64,000 nucleotides of DNA from Lactococcus carnosus (GTDB taxonomy: Bacteria; Bacillota; Bacilli; Lactobacillales; Streptococcaceae): assembly GCF_006770265.1 (NCBI RefSeq), contig NZ_CP017194.1, positions 1,984,001 through 2,048,000 of the forward strand, written 5' to 3'. Below are positions 54,852-63,925 of the stretch, piece after piece. The notes beneath the pieces were generated by a model. It was not told the DNA's origin. It was given only the letters and a program-made list of their open reading frames with translations, and did not search any database. Numbering within the stretch: the stretch's first letter is position 1; every line of letters begins with the position of its first letter. Both the position numbers and the translations under genes were made by a program.

Positions 54852-57446
54852 TTATTTTGTATCAAATATGAGCGTGTCATCCTTCATACCAACAAGAACG
54901 ACGGTGTTTGGTGTAACTTGACCACCTACTAATGCTTTTGCGAGTGGTGTTTCCAAATGCTTGGTCATGAAGCGTTTGATAGGTCTTGCGCCATACTCAG
55001 GCTCATAAGCATTTTTAGCAATCCAGTCGATCGCATCTTGGGTGAGTTCAAGCTTGATATCTTGTTGTGCCAAACGCTCAGATAACTGATGGACAATCTT
55101 ATCAATGATTTGTTTGACCACAGCGAGTGTCAGTGGCGTAAAGAGAATCGTATCGTCAATCCGATTTAAAAACTCAGGTTTAAAGTGTTGTCTCAACTCA
55201 TCTATGACAGCTTCTTTGGTCGTATTTTCTAACACACCGTCATCTGTAATCCCATCTAGCATGGTTCTTGAGCCGATATTTGACGTCATAATTAATACTG
55301 TATTTTTAAAGTCAACAACGACACCTTTTGAGTCCGTCAAGCGACCATCATCCAAGACTTGCAGGAGGATATTAAAGACATCAGGATGTGCTTTCTCGAT
55401 TTCGTCCAAAAGGACAATCGTATACGGATTCCGACGCACAGCCTCTGTCAACTGTCCGCCTTCATCATAGCCGACATAGCCTGGAGGCGCACCGACCAAC
55501 CGTGAGATACTGTGTTTTTCCATGTATTCACTCATATCGATGCGAACCATATGACTTTCCGAGTCAAACAATTCTTCGGCTAGACTTTTAGCTAATTCTG
55601 TTTTACCAACACCTGTTGGCCCCAGAAATAGAAAACTGCCAAGTGGTTGATTTGGGTCTTGTAAGCCCGCACGACTACGGATAATGGCATCGGTTACTGC
55701 ATCAACTGCTTCATCTTGTCCGACGACCCGTTGATGTAGTGTATCAGCTAGATGCAAGAGCTTCTCTTTTTCACCTTCGACAAGCTTGGTCACTGGAATG
55801 CCTGTCAAACGACCAATCACTTCCGCGATTTCTTGAGCTGTAACAGACTCCTGCACAAGATGATTGCTCGTATCTGCAGCTTGAGCTGTTTCTAACGCCA
55901 CCACTTCTTTCTCAAGTTTAGGAATCATCCCATGTCGTAAGATCGCCGCTTGCTCTAAGTTATAGTCATTTTCTGCTGTCTCTAAATCAATCCGAGCTTG
56001 TTCTAATTCGGCACGTTTAACATGAATCCCTTCAACTGCTTCTTTCTCGGTTTCCCAACGCATCTTCAGACTATTTGCCTTTTCTCGGGTATTGGCAAGG
56101 TCTTCTTGTAGTAAGAGAAGGCGTTTTTTAGACCCATCGTCTGTTTCCTTTTTAAGGGCTTCCTCTTCAATTTCAAGTTGCATCAGCTTACGCGTGATTT
56201 GGTCTAACTCAGTTGGCGAGGAATTCATCTCAACACGAATCGTTGCACTGGCCTCATCCACTAGATCAATAGCTTTATCCGGTAAGAAACGATCTGTAAT
56301 ATAGCGATTAGATAGGGTTGCAGCTGCAATCAAGGCGTTATCATGAATCTTCACACCATGATGGACTTCAAACCGGTCCTTTAACCCACGAAGGATTGAG
56401 ATCGTATCTTCAACCGTCGGTTCTTTCACCAACACTTTTTGGAAACGTCGTTCCAAGGCCTTATCTTTTTCAAAGTTTTGACGGTATTCATCTAGGGTTG
56501 TCGCCCCAATCAGATGTAACTCCCCCCTTGCCAGCATTGGCTTAAGTAGATTCCCCGCATCCATAGACCCTTCTGTTTTACCCGCACCAACGATGGTATG
56601 AATCTCATCTATAAAGAGGATGATTTGTCCATCCGACTTTTTGACCTCATTCAAAACAGATTTCAACCGCTCTTCAAATTCACCACGGAATTTAGCTCCG
56701 GCGATCAGGGCACCCATGTCCAAGCTAAAAATCGTTTTATCTTGCAAGTTTGTCGGCACATCTTTCTTAACGATCCGTTGTGCAAGCCCTTCTATGATGG
56801 CTGTTTTACCAACACCCGGTTCACCGATAAGGATCGGATTATTTTTCGTCTTACGGGATAGGATACGGACCACATCACGAACCTCTTCATCACGACCGAT
56901 AACTGGATCCATTTTACCAGTACGGACTTTTGCGACCAAATCCTCACCATATTTTTTTAAGGCATCATACTGCGCTTCCTGATTTTGGCTTGTCACTGAA
57001 CTACCTCCTCTCATACTTACTATTTTTTCCTTGACCATTTTTTCAGTGATCCCTTGTGACTTGAGGTATTGCGCTAATGGGTTATGCCGCTGTGCATATA
57101 AGCCTAATAAGACTGTTTCAGTTGAGAGAAACTCGTCCTTGAAGCCTGTCGCGATTTGTTCTGACTGACTAAATAAATTAAACAAGTTTTGACTCAGGTT
57201 TTGACCATAAGCGATGTTACTACCTGTTATGACTGATATTTTGTCTAGTTCCTGATCGATAACCGTTTCAAATGCAGGTAGATCGAGACCTAATTCCTGA
57301 TAAAAATCACGCGCAAACTGACCTGGTTGAATTAAGACTTTCCAGAGATGGGCGATTTCGATTGATTGATGTTGTCGAACCTGAGCTATTTTTTGTGCTT
57401 CAGCCAAGGCTTCTTGTAGCGTTGTTGTCATTTTTTCTATTTGCAT
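54852..57446 (-). CDS. clpB: ATP-dependent disaggregase ClpB
   Basis: 864-residue Hsp100 chaperone that resolubilises protein aggregates with DnaK. N-terminal Clp_N repeats, first AAA+ domain (GEPGVGKT, then [21 protein letters not shown]), the long middle coiled coil (about 400-530) that marks ClpB, second AAA+ (GPTGVGKT) and the C-terminal D2-small domain. The ATG at 57446 follows GGAGG; the longer frame would translate the promoter. Expressed from a CtsR-controlled promoter. Confidence 0.96.
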   Translation of the reverse strand: MQIEKMTTTLQEALAEAQKIAQVRQHQSIEIAHLWKVLIQPGQFARDFYQELGLDLPAFETVIDQELDKISVITGSNIAYGQNLSQNLFNLFSQSEQIATGFKDEFLSTETVLLGLYAQRHNPLAQYLKSQGITEKMVKEKIVSMRGGSSVTSQNQEAQYDALKKYGEDLVAKVRTGKMDPVIGRDEEVRDVVRILSRKTKNNPILIGEPGVGKTAIIEGLAQRIVKKDVPTNLQDKTIFSLDMGALIAGAKFRGEFEERLKSVLNEVKKSDGQIILFIDEIHTIVGAGKTEGSMDAGNLLKPMLARGELHLIGATTLDEYRQNFEKDKALERRFQKVLVKEPTVEDTISILRGLKDRFEVHHGVKIHDNALIAAATLSNRYITDRFLPDKAIDLVDEASATIRVEMNSSPTELDQITRKLMQLEIEEEALKKETDDGSKKRLLLLQEDLANTREKANSLKMRWETEKEAVEGIHVKRAELEQARIDLETAENDYNLEQAAILRHGMIPKLEKEVVALETAQAADTSNHLVQESVTAQEIAEVIGRLTGIPVTKLVEGEKEKLLHLADTLHQRVVGQDEAVDAVTDAIIRSRAGLQDPNQPLGSFLFLGPTGVGKTELAKSLAEELFDSESHMVRIDMSEYMEKHSISRLVGAPPGYVGYDEGGQLTEAVRRNPYTIVLLDEIEKAHPDVFNILLQVLDDGRLTDSKGVVVDFKNTVLIMTSNIGSRTMLDGITDDGVLENTTKEAVIDELRQHFKPEFLNRIDDTILFTPLTLAVVKQIIDKIVHQLSERLAQQDIKLELTQDAIDWIAKNAYEPEYGARPIKRFMTKHLETPLAKALVGGQVTPNTVVLVGMKDDTLIFDTK

Positions 57447-57485
57447 GTTTGGTTCCTCCTGATAAGAAGATAATTGTCTTATTTC

Positions 57486-57540
57486 TAGAGATTTTTTATC
57501 TCTAAAGCCTATTATACAGCTTTGGTCAATAAAGGTCAAA
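57486..57540 (-). promoter_or_regulatory. clpB promoter with CtsR operator and 5' leader hairpin
   Basis: GGTCAATAAAGGTCAAA (57524-57540, plus-strand reading) is a heptad direct repeat matching the CtsR consensus. It overlaps the minus-strand -35 TTGACC (57534-57539), which is 17 bases from TATAAT (57511-57516). Near the transcript start, TAGAGAT-AAAAA-ATCTCTA (57486-57504) forms a perfect seven-base hairpin. Confidence 0.88.
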
Positions 57541-57590
57541 CAAATTATCTTGATCGTGTTCAACTGAAATTCAGATAGCCCATACTAGTC

Positions 57591-57618
57591 AAAAAATCGC
57601 CTCCTCGGGCGATTTTTT
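57591..57618 (-). terminator. Terminator after the anti-sigma-like gene
   Basis: AAAAAATCGC (57591-57600) / GCGATTTTTT (57609-57618), perfect ten-base stem, just after the stop at 57623. Confidence 0.9.
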
Positions 57619-57622
57619 TGAC

Positions 57623-58618
57623 TTATTTTGTTGGTGCTATATAAGGTAAAACTTCAGCATCAAGACCAACGTTTGTCGCATAAATATAGGCTTGACTATC
57701 TAACTGTGCTAGATTCTCTGTTCGACCACTGACGATGATACCAGAAAATTTTGCCTGCTTTAAAGTCGGATAAGTTTTAATCTGTTGTAACGCATCTTGA
57801 TAGATATCAATACCGCTACTGTTGAATTTTCGTGTAGCCGCTGCTGCTTGTACAGCAGCAACAAAATCTGGATAGTTATGACTGGTCCAGTCAGTCGGTC
57901 GACCCGATTTTCCTGGGGTATCGGTTAATTGACCTATTTCATTTGCATTGATACCAATCACTTTACCTATCGTGTCGGTCACAGATAGTTTGTTGCTTGC
58001 CATACCCAGCCAATACCAATTAATCAGTAGATTATCCGGAATCTTAGCTTGTATCTCAGCATAGGTCATCGGTTCCTTGAAGGATATGGCAACCTCTGCC
58101 ACATGCTTTTGCAAGTCTGCTAAGGTCTGGGACTCATGCGTTGTATCAGCTTCATTTGCTTTTTTGATTGCCTCATGTTTTGGGTTGAAAAATAGCGGGA
58201 GCTTCTCTCCATTTTCCCGGTTAAAGGCCCCAATCGTTTTTGTCTTTGAAATCGGTACAGTGATTGGCAGCTGCGTCCCACCACCATAGCCAACACTGAA
58301 TAGGCTAAAATTAATTTCTAGAGGGGCTGTCTTAACCAGATAGCCATCTATATTTTTAAAGCGGTCGCTTTTTAATCGCCTGTTGAAAAGGCCTGACTCC
58401 GACAAATAATGAGAAGTTGACGTCACATTAGGTGATTCAATCATATCCGTAATCATTGCCACCTTTTGTGCAGCACGATATTGACTTGCCATCCGTTGCT
58501 TTACCGCCGTAACCCCTACGCCTAATATCAGGCCCACAGCGACTAGCAAAATCCCACTTGTAACCAGTCGCTGCTTTCTTTTTTCTCTTTTGATAATATG
58601 ATCAAAATCTACAGTCAT
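57623..58618 (-). CDS. Anti-sigma factor-like membrane protein (Sigma_reg_N/Sigma_reg_C)
   Basis: 331 residues: short cytoplasmic N-terminus (MTVDFDHIIKREKRKQR), one membrane segment (about 20-42) and a large extracellular region ending in a Sigma_reg_C-type domain (ISFKEPMTYAEIQAKIPDNLLINWYWLGM). This layout is that of anti-sigma proteins encoded behind ECF sigma factors. No sigma gene is upstream: the preceding gene is the P-type ATPase, separated by a terminator. The role is therefore uncertain; it could regulate a sigma factor encoded elsewhere or have become an independent envelope sensor. Confidence 0.7.
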   Translation of the reverse strand: MTVDFDHIIKREKRKQRLVTSGILLVAVGLILGVGVTAVKQRMASQYRAAQKVAMITDMIESPNVTSTSHYLSESGLFNRRLKSDRFKNIDGYLVKTAPLEINFSLFSVGYGGGTQLPITVPISKTKTIGAFNRENGEKLPLFFNPKHEAIKKANEADTTHESQTLADLQKHVAEVAISFKEPMTYAEIQAKIPDNLLINWYWLGMASNKLSVTDTIGKVIGINANEIGQLTDTPGKSGRPTDWTSHNYPDFVAAVQAAAATRKFNSSGIDIYQDALQQIKTYPTLKQAKFSGIIVSGRTENLAQLDSQAYIYATNVGLDAEVLPYIAPTK

Positions 58619-58700
58619 ACCCTACACTCCCTTTCACTTCTATCACCTATCGTCTGGATTTTCTAAGTAAAATCAGGCTGGTTATCAATAAAATGACGAA

Positions 58701-58727
58701 AAATCCTCGTCAATCTGACAAAGGATT
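58701..58727 (-). terminator. Terminator after the P-type ATPase gene
   Basis: AAATCCT (58701-58707) pairs with AGGATT (58722-58727); TTTTTCG follows on the minus strand. Confidence 0.65.
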
Positions 58728-58743
58728 CTCCATTAAATCTGGT

Positions 58744-61407
58744 TTATTTTTTATCTAGTCCTAATCCACGTTGGATGGCTTTGATAATTTCTACAATGAT
58801 AATCATAGAGAATGACCCACCAATCACCATCGCCCACTGGTAACTATCTAAATGCGTCACATGGAAAATCTGGTTAAATCCTGGCACGACGATCGTCACA
58901 CCAAGTAAAATGAAGGATACAACAATAGAGATATTAAAGGTCTTGCTTCGGAAGGCACCGACAGTCAAGATAGACTGGTAAACCGACTTGGCATTAAAGG
59001 CATGGAAGAGTTGGATTAAGCCAAGTGTTGCAAAGGCCATCGTTAAGGCATCCGCATGCATAGCATCTCCAGAATGGACAGGCCACATAATGGCTGCACC
59101 ATAAACACCTAAAACAAGTGCTGCTTGTAATAAGCCTTGATAAATTGTTGCAAACAAGACACCACCACTAAAGAAACTAGCCTTACGACCACGTGGTTTA
59201 TGCGTCATCACACCTGGTTCAGCAGGTTCAACACCCAAAGCAATCGCTGGGAAGGTATCCGTTACTAGGTTAATCCAAAGTAAGTGAACCGGTTCTAAAA
59301 CATCCCAACCAAACAAGGTTGCTAGGAAGATCGTCAAGACCTCAGCAGTGTTGGCTGAAAGCAAGTATTGGATTGTTTTTTGGATATTTGAGAAGACTTT
59401 ACGCCCTTCTTCAACAGCCACGATGATCGTCGCAAAGTTATCATCTGCAAGCACCATATCAGAGGCACCCTTAGATACTTCCGTACCTGTGATCCCCATA
59501 CCGATACCGATATCTGCCGTTTTAAGTGCAGGTGCATCATTTACACCATCACCAGTCATGGCAACGACTTTACCTTCATTTTGCCACGCCTTTACGATAC
59601 GAACTTTATGTTCTGGTGAAACACGTGCATAGACCGAGTATTGTGACACGACTTTCTGGAATTCTTCGTCAGACAAGGCATTTAGTTCAGCACCAGTAAA
59701 GACGTGATCTTCTGTATCACCTTCATCAATAATCCCCAAACGCTTAGCAATCGCTTCAGCTGTATCCTGGTGGTCGCCTGTAATCATGATTGGGCGGATA
59801 CCAGCTTCTTTGGCAACCCGAACCGCTTCAGCAGCTTCTTTACGCTCAGGGTCAATCATCCCGATTAAGCCAGCAAAGATTAAGTCGTTTTCTAGTGTCT
59901 CACTCTCAAGTTCAGGCACTTGACTTTCATATTTATAAGCCATCATCAGGACACGTAGTGCTTGTTTAGCAAGAGATTGGTTTAGTGCTAAAATGTCATC
60001 CCGATCAGCTTGTGTCATCTCAACAACTTGATCACCGACCATTTTTTTGGTAATCCGTTTTAGGAGCTGGTCTGGTGCCCCTTTAACAGCGACCAAGAAT
60101 TCATTATCTGTGATTTTATGCACCGTACTCATAAGTTTACGATCACTATCAAATGGTAACTCAGCAACACGTGGTTCAACTTTTAAGACATCACGTAAGA
60201 CATAATTATGATCAATACCATATTGAACAAGTGCCGTTTCTGTCGGGTCACCAATCAGTTTACCTTCACGTGATAGCTTAGTATCATTGGCAAAGTTCAT
60301 GACACGTAAAGTCATATCATCAAAAGAGATGTCATCTGTTGCATCTTGTAAGGTGCCGTTAGTATATATTTTTTCGACAGTCATCTGGTTCATCGTTAAG
60401 GTACCTGTCTTATCAGATGCGATAATTTCAGTAGACCCTAAGGTTTCAACAGCTGGTAGTTTACGGACAATCGCATGCTTCTTAGATAAAACTTGTGTTC
60501 CTAAAGCAAGTACGATCGTAACAATCGCAGGCAAGCCTTCTGGAATCGCTGCAACAGCAAGTGCAACCGAAGTCATCAATTCTTCAAGCGGTGGGTGCCC
60601 TTGCAAGAAGACACCAATCACAAATGTTAACGCCGCAATCAGTAAAATCGCATAGGTCAAAATTTTTGACAAGTTATTCAGATTTTGCTTAAGTGGTGTA
60701 TCCGTTTCCTCAGCATTTTGGAGCATCGAGGCGATTTTACCAACTTCAGTTGACATACCTGTCGCCACAACGACTGCCAAGCCACGACCATAGGTCACGT
60801 TAGAGTTTTGGTAGGCCATATTTACACGGTCACCGATACCAGCATCAGCTGCTACTGCTACTGCTAAATCTTTTTCAACTGGTACTGACTCACCTGTTAA
60901 AGCTGCTTCTTCGATTTTAAGCGAGTTAACTTCGAGTAAGCGCATATCAGCTGGCACAACATCACCCGCTTCAAGTGAGACAATATCACCAGGAACGAGT
61001 AAATCAGATAAAATTTCTTCGACATGGCCATCACGACGCACGCGTGCTGATGGTGTTGACATCGACTTGAGCGCGTCAATAGCAGCTTCTGCTTTACCTT
61101 CTTGGTAAACACCAAAAATCGCATTAATCACGACAACTGCCATGATAATGATGGCATCACTGATATCCTTACCACCACTGGTGACAACCGACAAGACTGC
61201 CGCAGCAATCAAAATGATGATCATCAAATCCTTGAATTGCTCCAAGAATTTCATCAACAATGTCTTTTTCTCACCAGCATCTAGCTCATTTTTACCATAT
61301 TTGGCAAGGCGTGCCTCTGCTTCGCTCGACGTCAACCCTTTTTTAGTGGTCGTCAAATCTGATAAGACCTCATCTGGGCTCTGTATGTAGACTTTTTTCT
61401 CCGACAA
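58744..61407 (-). CDS. P-type cation-transporting ATPase (Ca2+/Mn2+ type, YoaB-like)
   Basis: 887-residue P2-type ATPase: actuator LTGESVPV, the transport motif AAIPEGLPAIVT in M4, phosphorylation site SDKTGTLTMN (near residue 330), nucleotide domain KGAPDQLLKR, hinge TGDGVNDAPALK, and NLVTDTFPAIALG in M6. Sequence alone suggests a Ca2+ pump. A yybP-ykoY riboswitch in the leader, however, senses Mn2+, and the Lactococcus lactis homologue YoaB is behind the same riboswitch, so manganese export is the more likely main job. ATG after AAGGAG. Confidence 0.93.
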   Translation of the reverse strand: MSEKKVYIQSPDEVLSDLTTTKKGLTSSEAEARLAKYGKNELDAGEKKTLLMKFLEQFKDLMIIILIAAAVLSVVTSGGKDISDAIIIMAVVVINAIFGVYQEGKAEAAIDALKSMSTPSARVRRDGHVEEILSDLLVPGDIVSLEAGDVVPADMRLLEVNSLKIEEAALTGESVPVEKDLAVAVAADAGIGDRVNMAYQNSNVTYGRGLAVVVATGMSTEVGKIASMLQNAEETDTPLKQNLNNLSKILTYAILLIAALTFVIGVFLQGHPPLEELMTSVALAVAAIPEGLPAIVTIVLALGTQVLSKKHAIVRKLPAVETLGSTEIIASDKTGTLTMNQMTVEKIYTNGTLQDATDDISFDDMTLRVMNFANDTKLSREGKLIGDPTETALVQYGIDHNYVLRDVLKVEPRVAELPFDSDRKLMSTVHKITDNEFLVAVKGAPDQLLKRITKKMVGDQVVEMTQADRDDILALNQSLAKQALRVLMMAYKYESQVPELESETLENDLIFAGLIGMIDPERKEAAEAVRVAKEAGIRPIMITGDHQDTAEAIAKRLGIIDEGDTEDHVFTGAELNALSDEEFQKVVSQYSVYARVSPEHKVRIVKAWQNEGKVVAMTGDGVNDAPALKTADIGIGMGITGTEVSKGASDMVLADDNFATIIVAVEEGRKVFSNIQKTIQYLLSANTAEVLTIFLATLFGWDVLEPVHLLWINLVTDTFPAIALGVEPAEPGVMTHKPRGRKASFFSGGVLFATIYQGLLQAALVLGVYGAAIMWPVHSGDAMHADALTMAFATLGLIQLFHAFNAKSVYQSILTVGAFRSKTFNISIVVSFILLGVTIVVPGFNQIFHVTHLDSYQWAMVIGGSFSMIIIVEIIKAIQRGLGLDKK

Positions 61408-61539
61408 AATACTCTCCTTATGTAATAAGTGCTATAGACAGCATAACTGCCTATGCGTTGTCAACTCCGGTCAAATAGGTAACAAGACATTTTTAACAAG
61501 CTCACATCGTGATTTTTACAAAAACGACATGACATTATC

Positions 61540-61655
61540 AAAAAAGAGACCTGTAGCATCAGCTACAAGTCTCGCAAATTAAGTAACTACCGAGCCAATT
61601 ATGACTGTAATGACGATAGAAACGCAGATAAACTGCTTGCTACTCCCTTGAGTTC
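61540..61655 (-). ncRNA. yybP-ykoY manganese riboswitch with terminator
   Basis: The minus-strand leader of the ATPase gene carries CAAGGGAGTAGC (61639-61650 region), a GCAG/CTGC helix, ATCGTCA, CGGTAG, and GCGAGACTTG (61566-61575). These match in order the yybP-ykoY aptamer (GGGGAGUAGC, UCGUCA, GCAAGACCUU); CAAG and CTTG pair to close P1. The 3' strand overlaps a terminator, GAGAC-TTGTAGC / GCTACA-GGTCTC then six T (61540-61573). Mn2+ binding would hold P1 and prevent the terminator, turning the exporter on. Confidence 0.85.
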
Positions 61656-61661
61656 TTCTTT

Positions 61662-61689
61662 ATTATACCAAATATCTTAAGTTTTTCAA
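61662..61689 (-). promoter_or_regulatory. Promoter of the riboswitch-ATPase transcript
   Basis: TTGAAA (61684-61689), 16 bases, TATAAT (61662-61667) on the minus strand, about seven bases before the start of the riboswitch leader and just downstream of the aldo/keto reductase stop. Confidence 0.85.
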
Positions 61690-61711
61690 GTGATTGCGCT
61701 CATAAGACGGC

Positions 61712-62566
61712 TTAATGTCCGACTTCGTCAGGATTACTTGTCAAGCTACCTGCCCCATGAAGGCCATCGATCAAGGTAATGTCTTGGTCTGATAGCTCAA
61801 AATCAAACAAATTACCATTCTCAATAATCCGTGATGGTGTCACTGATTTAGGTAACGGTAAAAAGCCTTTTTGTAGTGACCATTTTAAGATCACTTGTGC
61901 AGTCGACTTGCCATGTTTTTCAGCAATCTCAACCAAGGCTGGCACTGCCAAAAGTTCACCGCGTCCTAAAGGTGAGTAAGCTTGTGTCAAGATACTATGT
62001 GCTGTGTTATAGGCAACAACGGCTTCTTGTTGATCACTTGGATTGATGTAAAGTTGATTCACAACTGGTAATATCTCAGCTGTTTTAAGCAAGGCTTCGA
62101 TGTGATGCTCACGGAAGTTAGAGATACCGATTGATTTGATTTTGCCAGCACGAACCGCATCTTCCATGGCACGCCACACATCAGCATTACGTTTTTCAAA
62201 CCCAATCGTTTCACGAATTGCCGAAGGATTTGGCCAATGAATCAAGTAAAGATCCAGATAGTCAAGACCAAGTTTTGACAAACTTTCATCGATTGCTGCT
62301 GCTGCCGACTCATAGGTAACGTTATTATTCCATAACTTAGTTGTCACATATAAGTCTTCACGCGCGATGCCAGATTTAGCAATCCCATGACCAATCGACG
62401 TTTCATTGCCATATATAGCCGCTGTATCAATATGACGGTAACCTGCTTCAATCGCTGAGATAACGGAAGCTTCTGCCACCTCACCATCGGGCGTTTGCCA
62501 AGTGCCAAACCCAACAACAGGAATTTTTTCACCATTATTTAAGGTATATGTATCTGCTAAAGTCAT
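61712..62566 (-). CDS. Aldo/keto reductase (2,5-diketo-D-gluconate reductase-like)
   Basis: 284-residue NADPH-dependent TIM-barrel reductase of aldehydes and ketones. The catalytic tetrad is D47 (RHIDTA), Y52 (AIYGNE), K77 (TTKLW) and H110 (LIHWP); the C-terminal PLPKSVTPSRIIEN binds the cofactor. Substrate unknown; methylglyoxal and similar carbonyls are usual for the group. ATG after AAAGGAG. A TTGCTA-17-TATAAT promoter (-10 at 62674-62679) gives a leader of about 100 bases that can fold through GACCTTA/TAAGGTC (62583-62617). Confidence 0.92.
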   Translation of the reverse strand: MTLADTYTLNNGEKIPVVGFGTWQTPDGEVAEASVISAIEAGYRHIDTAAIYGNETSIGHGIAKSGIAREDLYVTTKLWNNNVTYESAAAAIDESLSKLGLDYLDLYLIHWPNPSAIRETIGFEKRNADVWRAMEDAVRAGKIKSIGISNFREHHIEALLKTAEILPVVNQLYINPSDQQEAVVAYNTAHSILTQAYSPLGRGELLAVPALVEIAEKHGKSTAQVILKWSLQKGFLPLPKSVTPSRIIENGNLFDFELSDQDITLIDGLHGAGSLTSNPDEVGH

Positions 62567-62797
62567 CTTGTTTCTCCTTTGTGACCTTAAGAAAACCTAA
62601 AAAAGGAGCCTAAGGTCTTCTTCTTTTTAGTATGAGCATTAACTCAGATGAAGGCTGAACAACTCTCATTTAAATTATAAACTACTGATAAACCTTTAGC
62701 AATTAATTGAAATGGTATTTCAAGAGCATGTTGTCGAACCTTTTCTAGCCTACTTTCCTACTTTTAGTCAGTCCTGTTATAGCAAGACGATAAAAAA

Positions 62798-62825
62798 CTA
62801 AGCATTAGGTCTCCCTAAAGCTTAG
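62798..62825 (-). terminator. Terminator of the WxL cluster
   Basis: CTAAGC (62798-62803) / GCTTAG (62820-62825) with inner TTAGG/CCTAA pairing and six T on the minus strand, seven bases after the stop of the gene at 62832. Confidence 0.82.
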
Positions 62826-62831
62826 CCATTT

Positions 62832-63905
62832 TTAATCGTGACTGTTAGTGTCGACTGATTGCTTTTCTCGCTTGTTTTTCAGTAAAAACAGGAGAATCAA
62901 GATCACAACCAAAATGATTAAGCAGATAACAGCGATTAATAGCCAGTTGGTCGACTTGGCATTGGTATTGGCTTTGACATCGACAGCTGATTTATTCAGC
63001 TCACGCGCTTCTTTTTCAGCAATCTTAAATGTCTTACTAAAGGTCCAGGTCTTGCTCTTATTATCAGATGTCCCAGAAACTGTCATGCGTAAGGTATAGG
63101 TCCCTGGCTCCATCTTAGTATTCTCTAAGGAAATCGGATACACCCATGACGAATTAGGCGCCACCTGTAAGTCATTCTTGCTCGACGTATAAACAGGTTT
63201 TTTACCATCTTTTGCATAGATTTCTGCATCCACTTTGACATCAGACAAGATAGCTGCCTGATCATTTTGAATCGTCGTATGAATCACATTACGATAATTT
63301 TCTTGACCAGGTTTGACAGTCAGCAAGTTTAAATTTGGAAAAATAGGCATGTCTGTTTCACGTAAGACGACCGCAACAGCATAGGCATATTCATTTTGAA
63401 CACTTGTGCCTGCTTTACTTGCATCTTGTATTACTTCACTTGATTTTTGCTGGAAGGTCAAGCCGCCCAAAATAATCCCGTCAAAAGGTTGACTTGGCAT
63501 GGTAATCTGAAATATGGCATCTTTTGATTCATGAGCAGGAATCACAACACTTGTGGGACCTGTCATTAACGTATCTAAGGGATAGGCTAATGACGCATCT
63601 TTTTTGATGGTATTGTTGCCATATTCAATCAGACCATTGACGTTAGTCTTAGCTGAGTTAATACTAACCTCTACAGTGATTGCTTTTTCTGTTTCATTCT
63701 TTAGCGTCGTCGTAATAAATTGTCTTTGATCCGGCCCCATTTTAAGATTGAAATAGGTCTTAGATTTATCAATTTGATTCTCTGGAATGATCGTATTAAC
63801 CGAAAAGTTAGCTTGTGAAGCACTTACCTGGCCAGTACCTATAAAAAAGGATAAGCATAACAGGACTGCAAGTAGTAAACGTGCTTGTATTTTTTTTGAA
63901 GTCAT
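62832..63905 (-). CDS. WxL-associated surface protein (DUF916 + DUF3324)
   Basis: 357-residue membrane-anchored extracellular protein: signal peptide (residues 1-30, ending near VSAS), DUF916 domain (FSVNTIIPENQIDKSKTYFNLKMGPDQRQFITTTLKN, about 30-155), DUF3324 domain (about 165-295), one C-terminal membrane segment (WLLIAVICLIILVVILILLFLL) and a short basic tail. Such proteins are always found with WxL-domain proteins and bind both them and peptidoglycan. ATG at 63905 is preferred to GTG at 63923, which has no ribosome site. Follows the WxL gene after about 20 bases. Confidence 0.88.
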   Translation of the reverse strand: MTSKKIQARLLLAVLLCLSFFIGTGQVSASQANFSVNTIIPENQIDKSKTYFNLKMGPDQRQFITTTLKNETEKAITVEVSINSAKTNVNGLIEYGNNTIKKDASLAYPLDTLMTGPTSVVIPAHESKDAIFQITMPSQPFDGIILGGLTFQQKSSEVIQDASKAGTSVQNEYAYAVAVVLRETDMPIFPNLNLLTVKPGQENYRNVIHTTIQNDQAAILSDVKVDAEIYAKDGKKPVYTSSKNDLQVAPNSSWVYPISLENTKMEPGTYTLRMTVSGTSDNKSKTWTFSKTFKIAEKEARELNKSAVDVKANTNAKSTNWLLIAVICLIILVVILILLFLLKNKREKQSVDTNSHD

Positions 63906-63925
63906 ATAAACCGATACTTTCACGA

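Noticed and set aside
61540-61573. Hairpin as simple terminator of the aldo/keto reductase gene
   Set aside because: A strong promoter and riboswitch aptamer lie between that gene's stop and the hairpin, so the hairpin is the expression platform of the ATPase leader.
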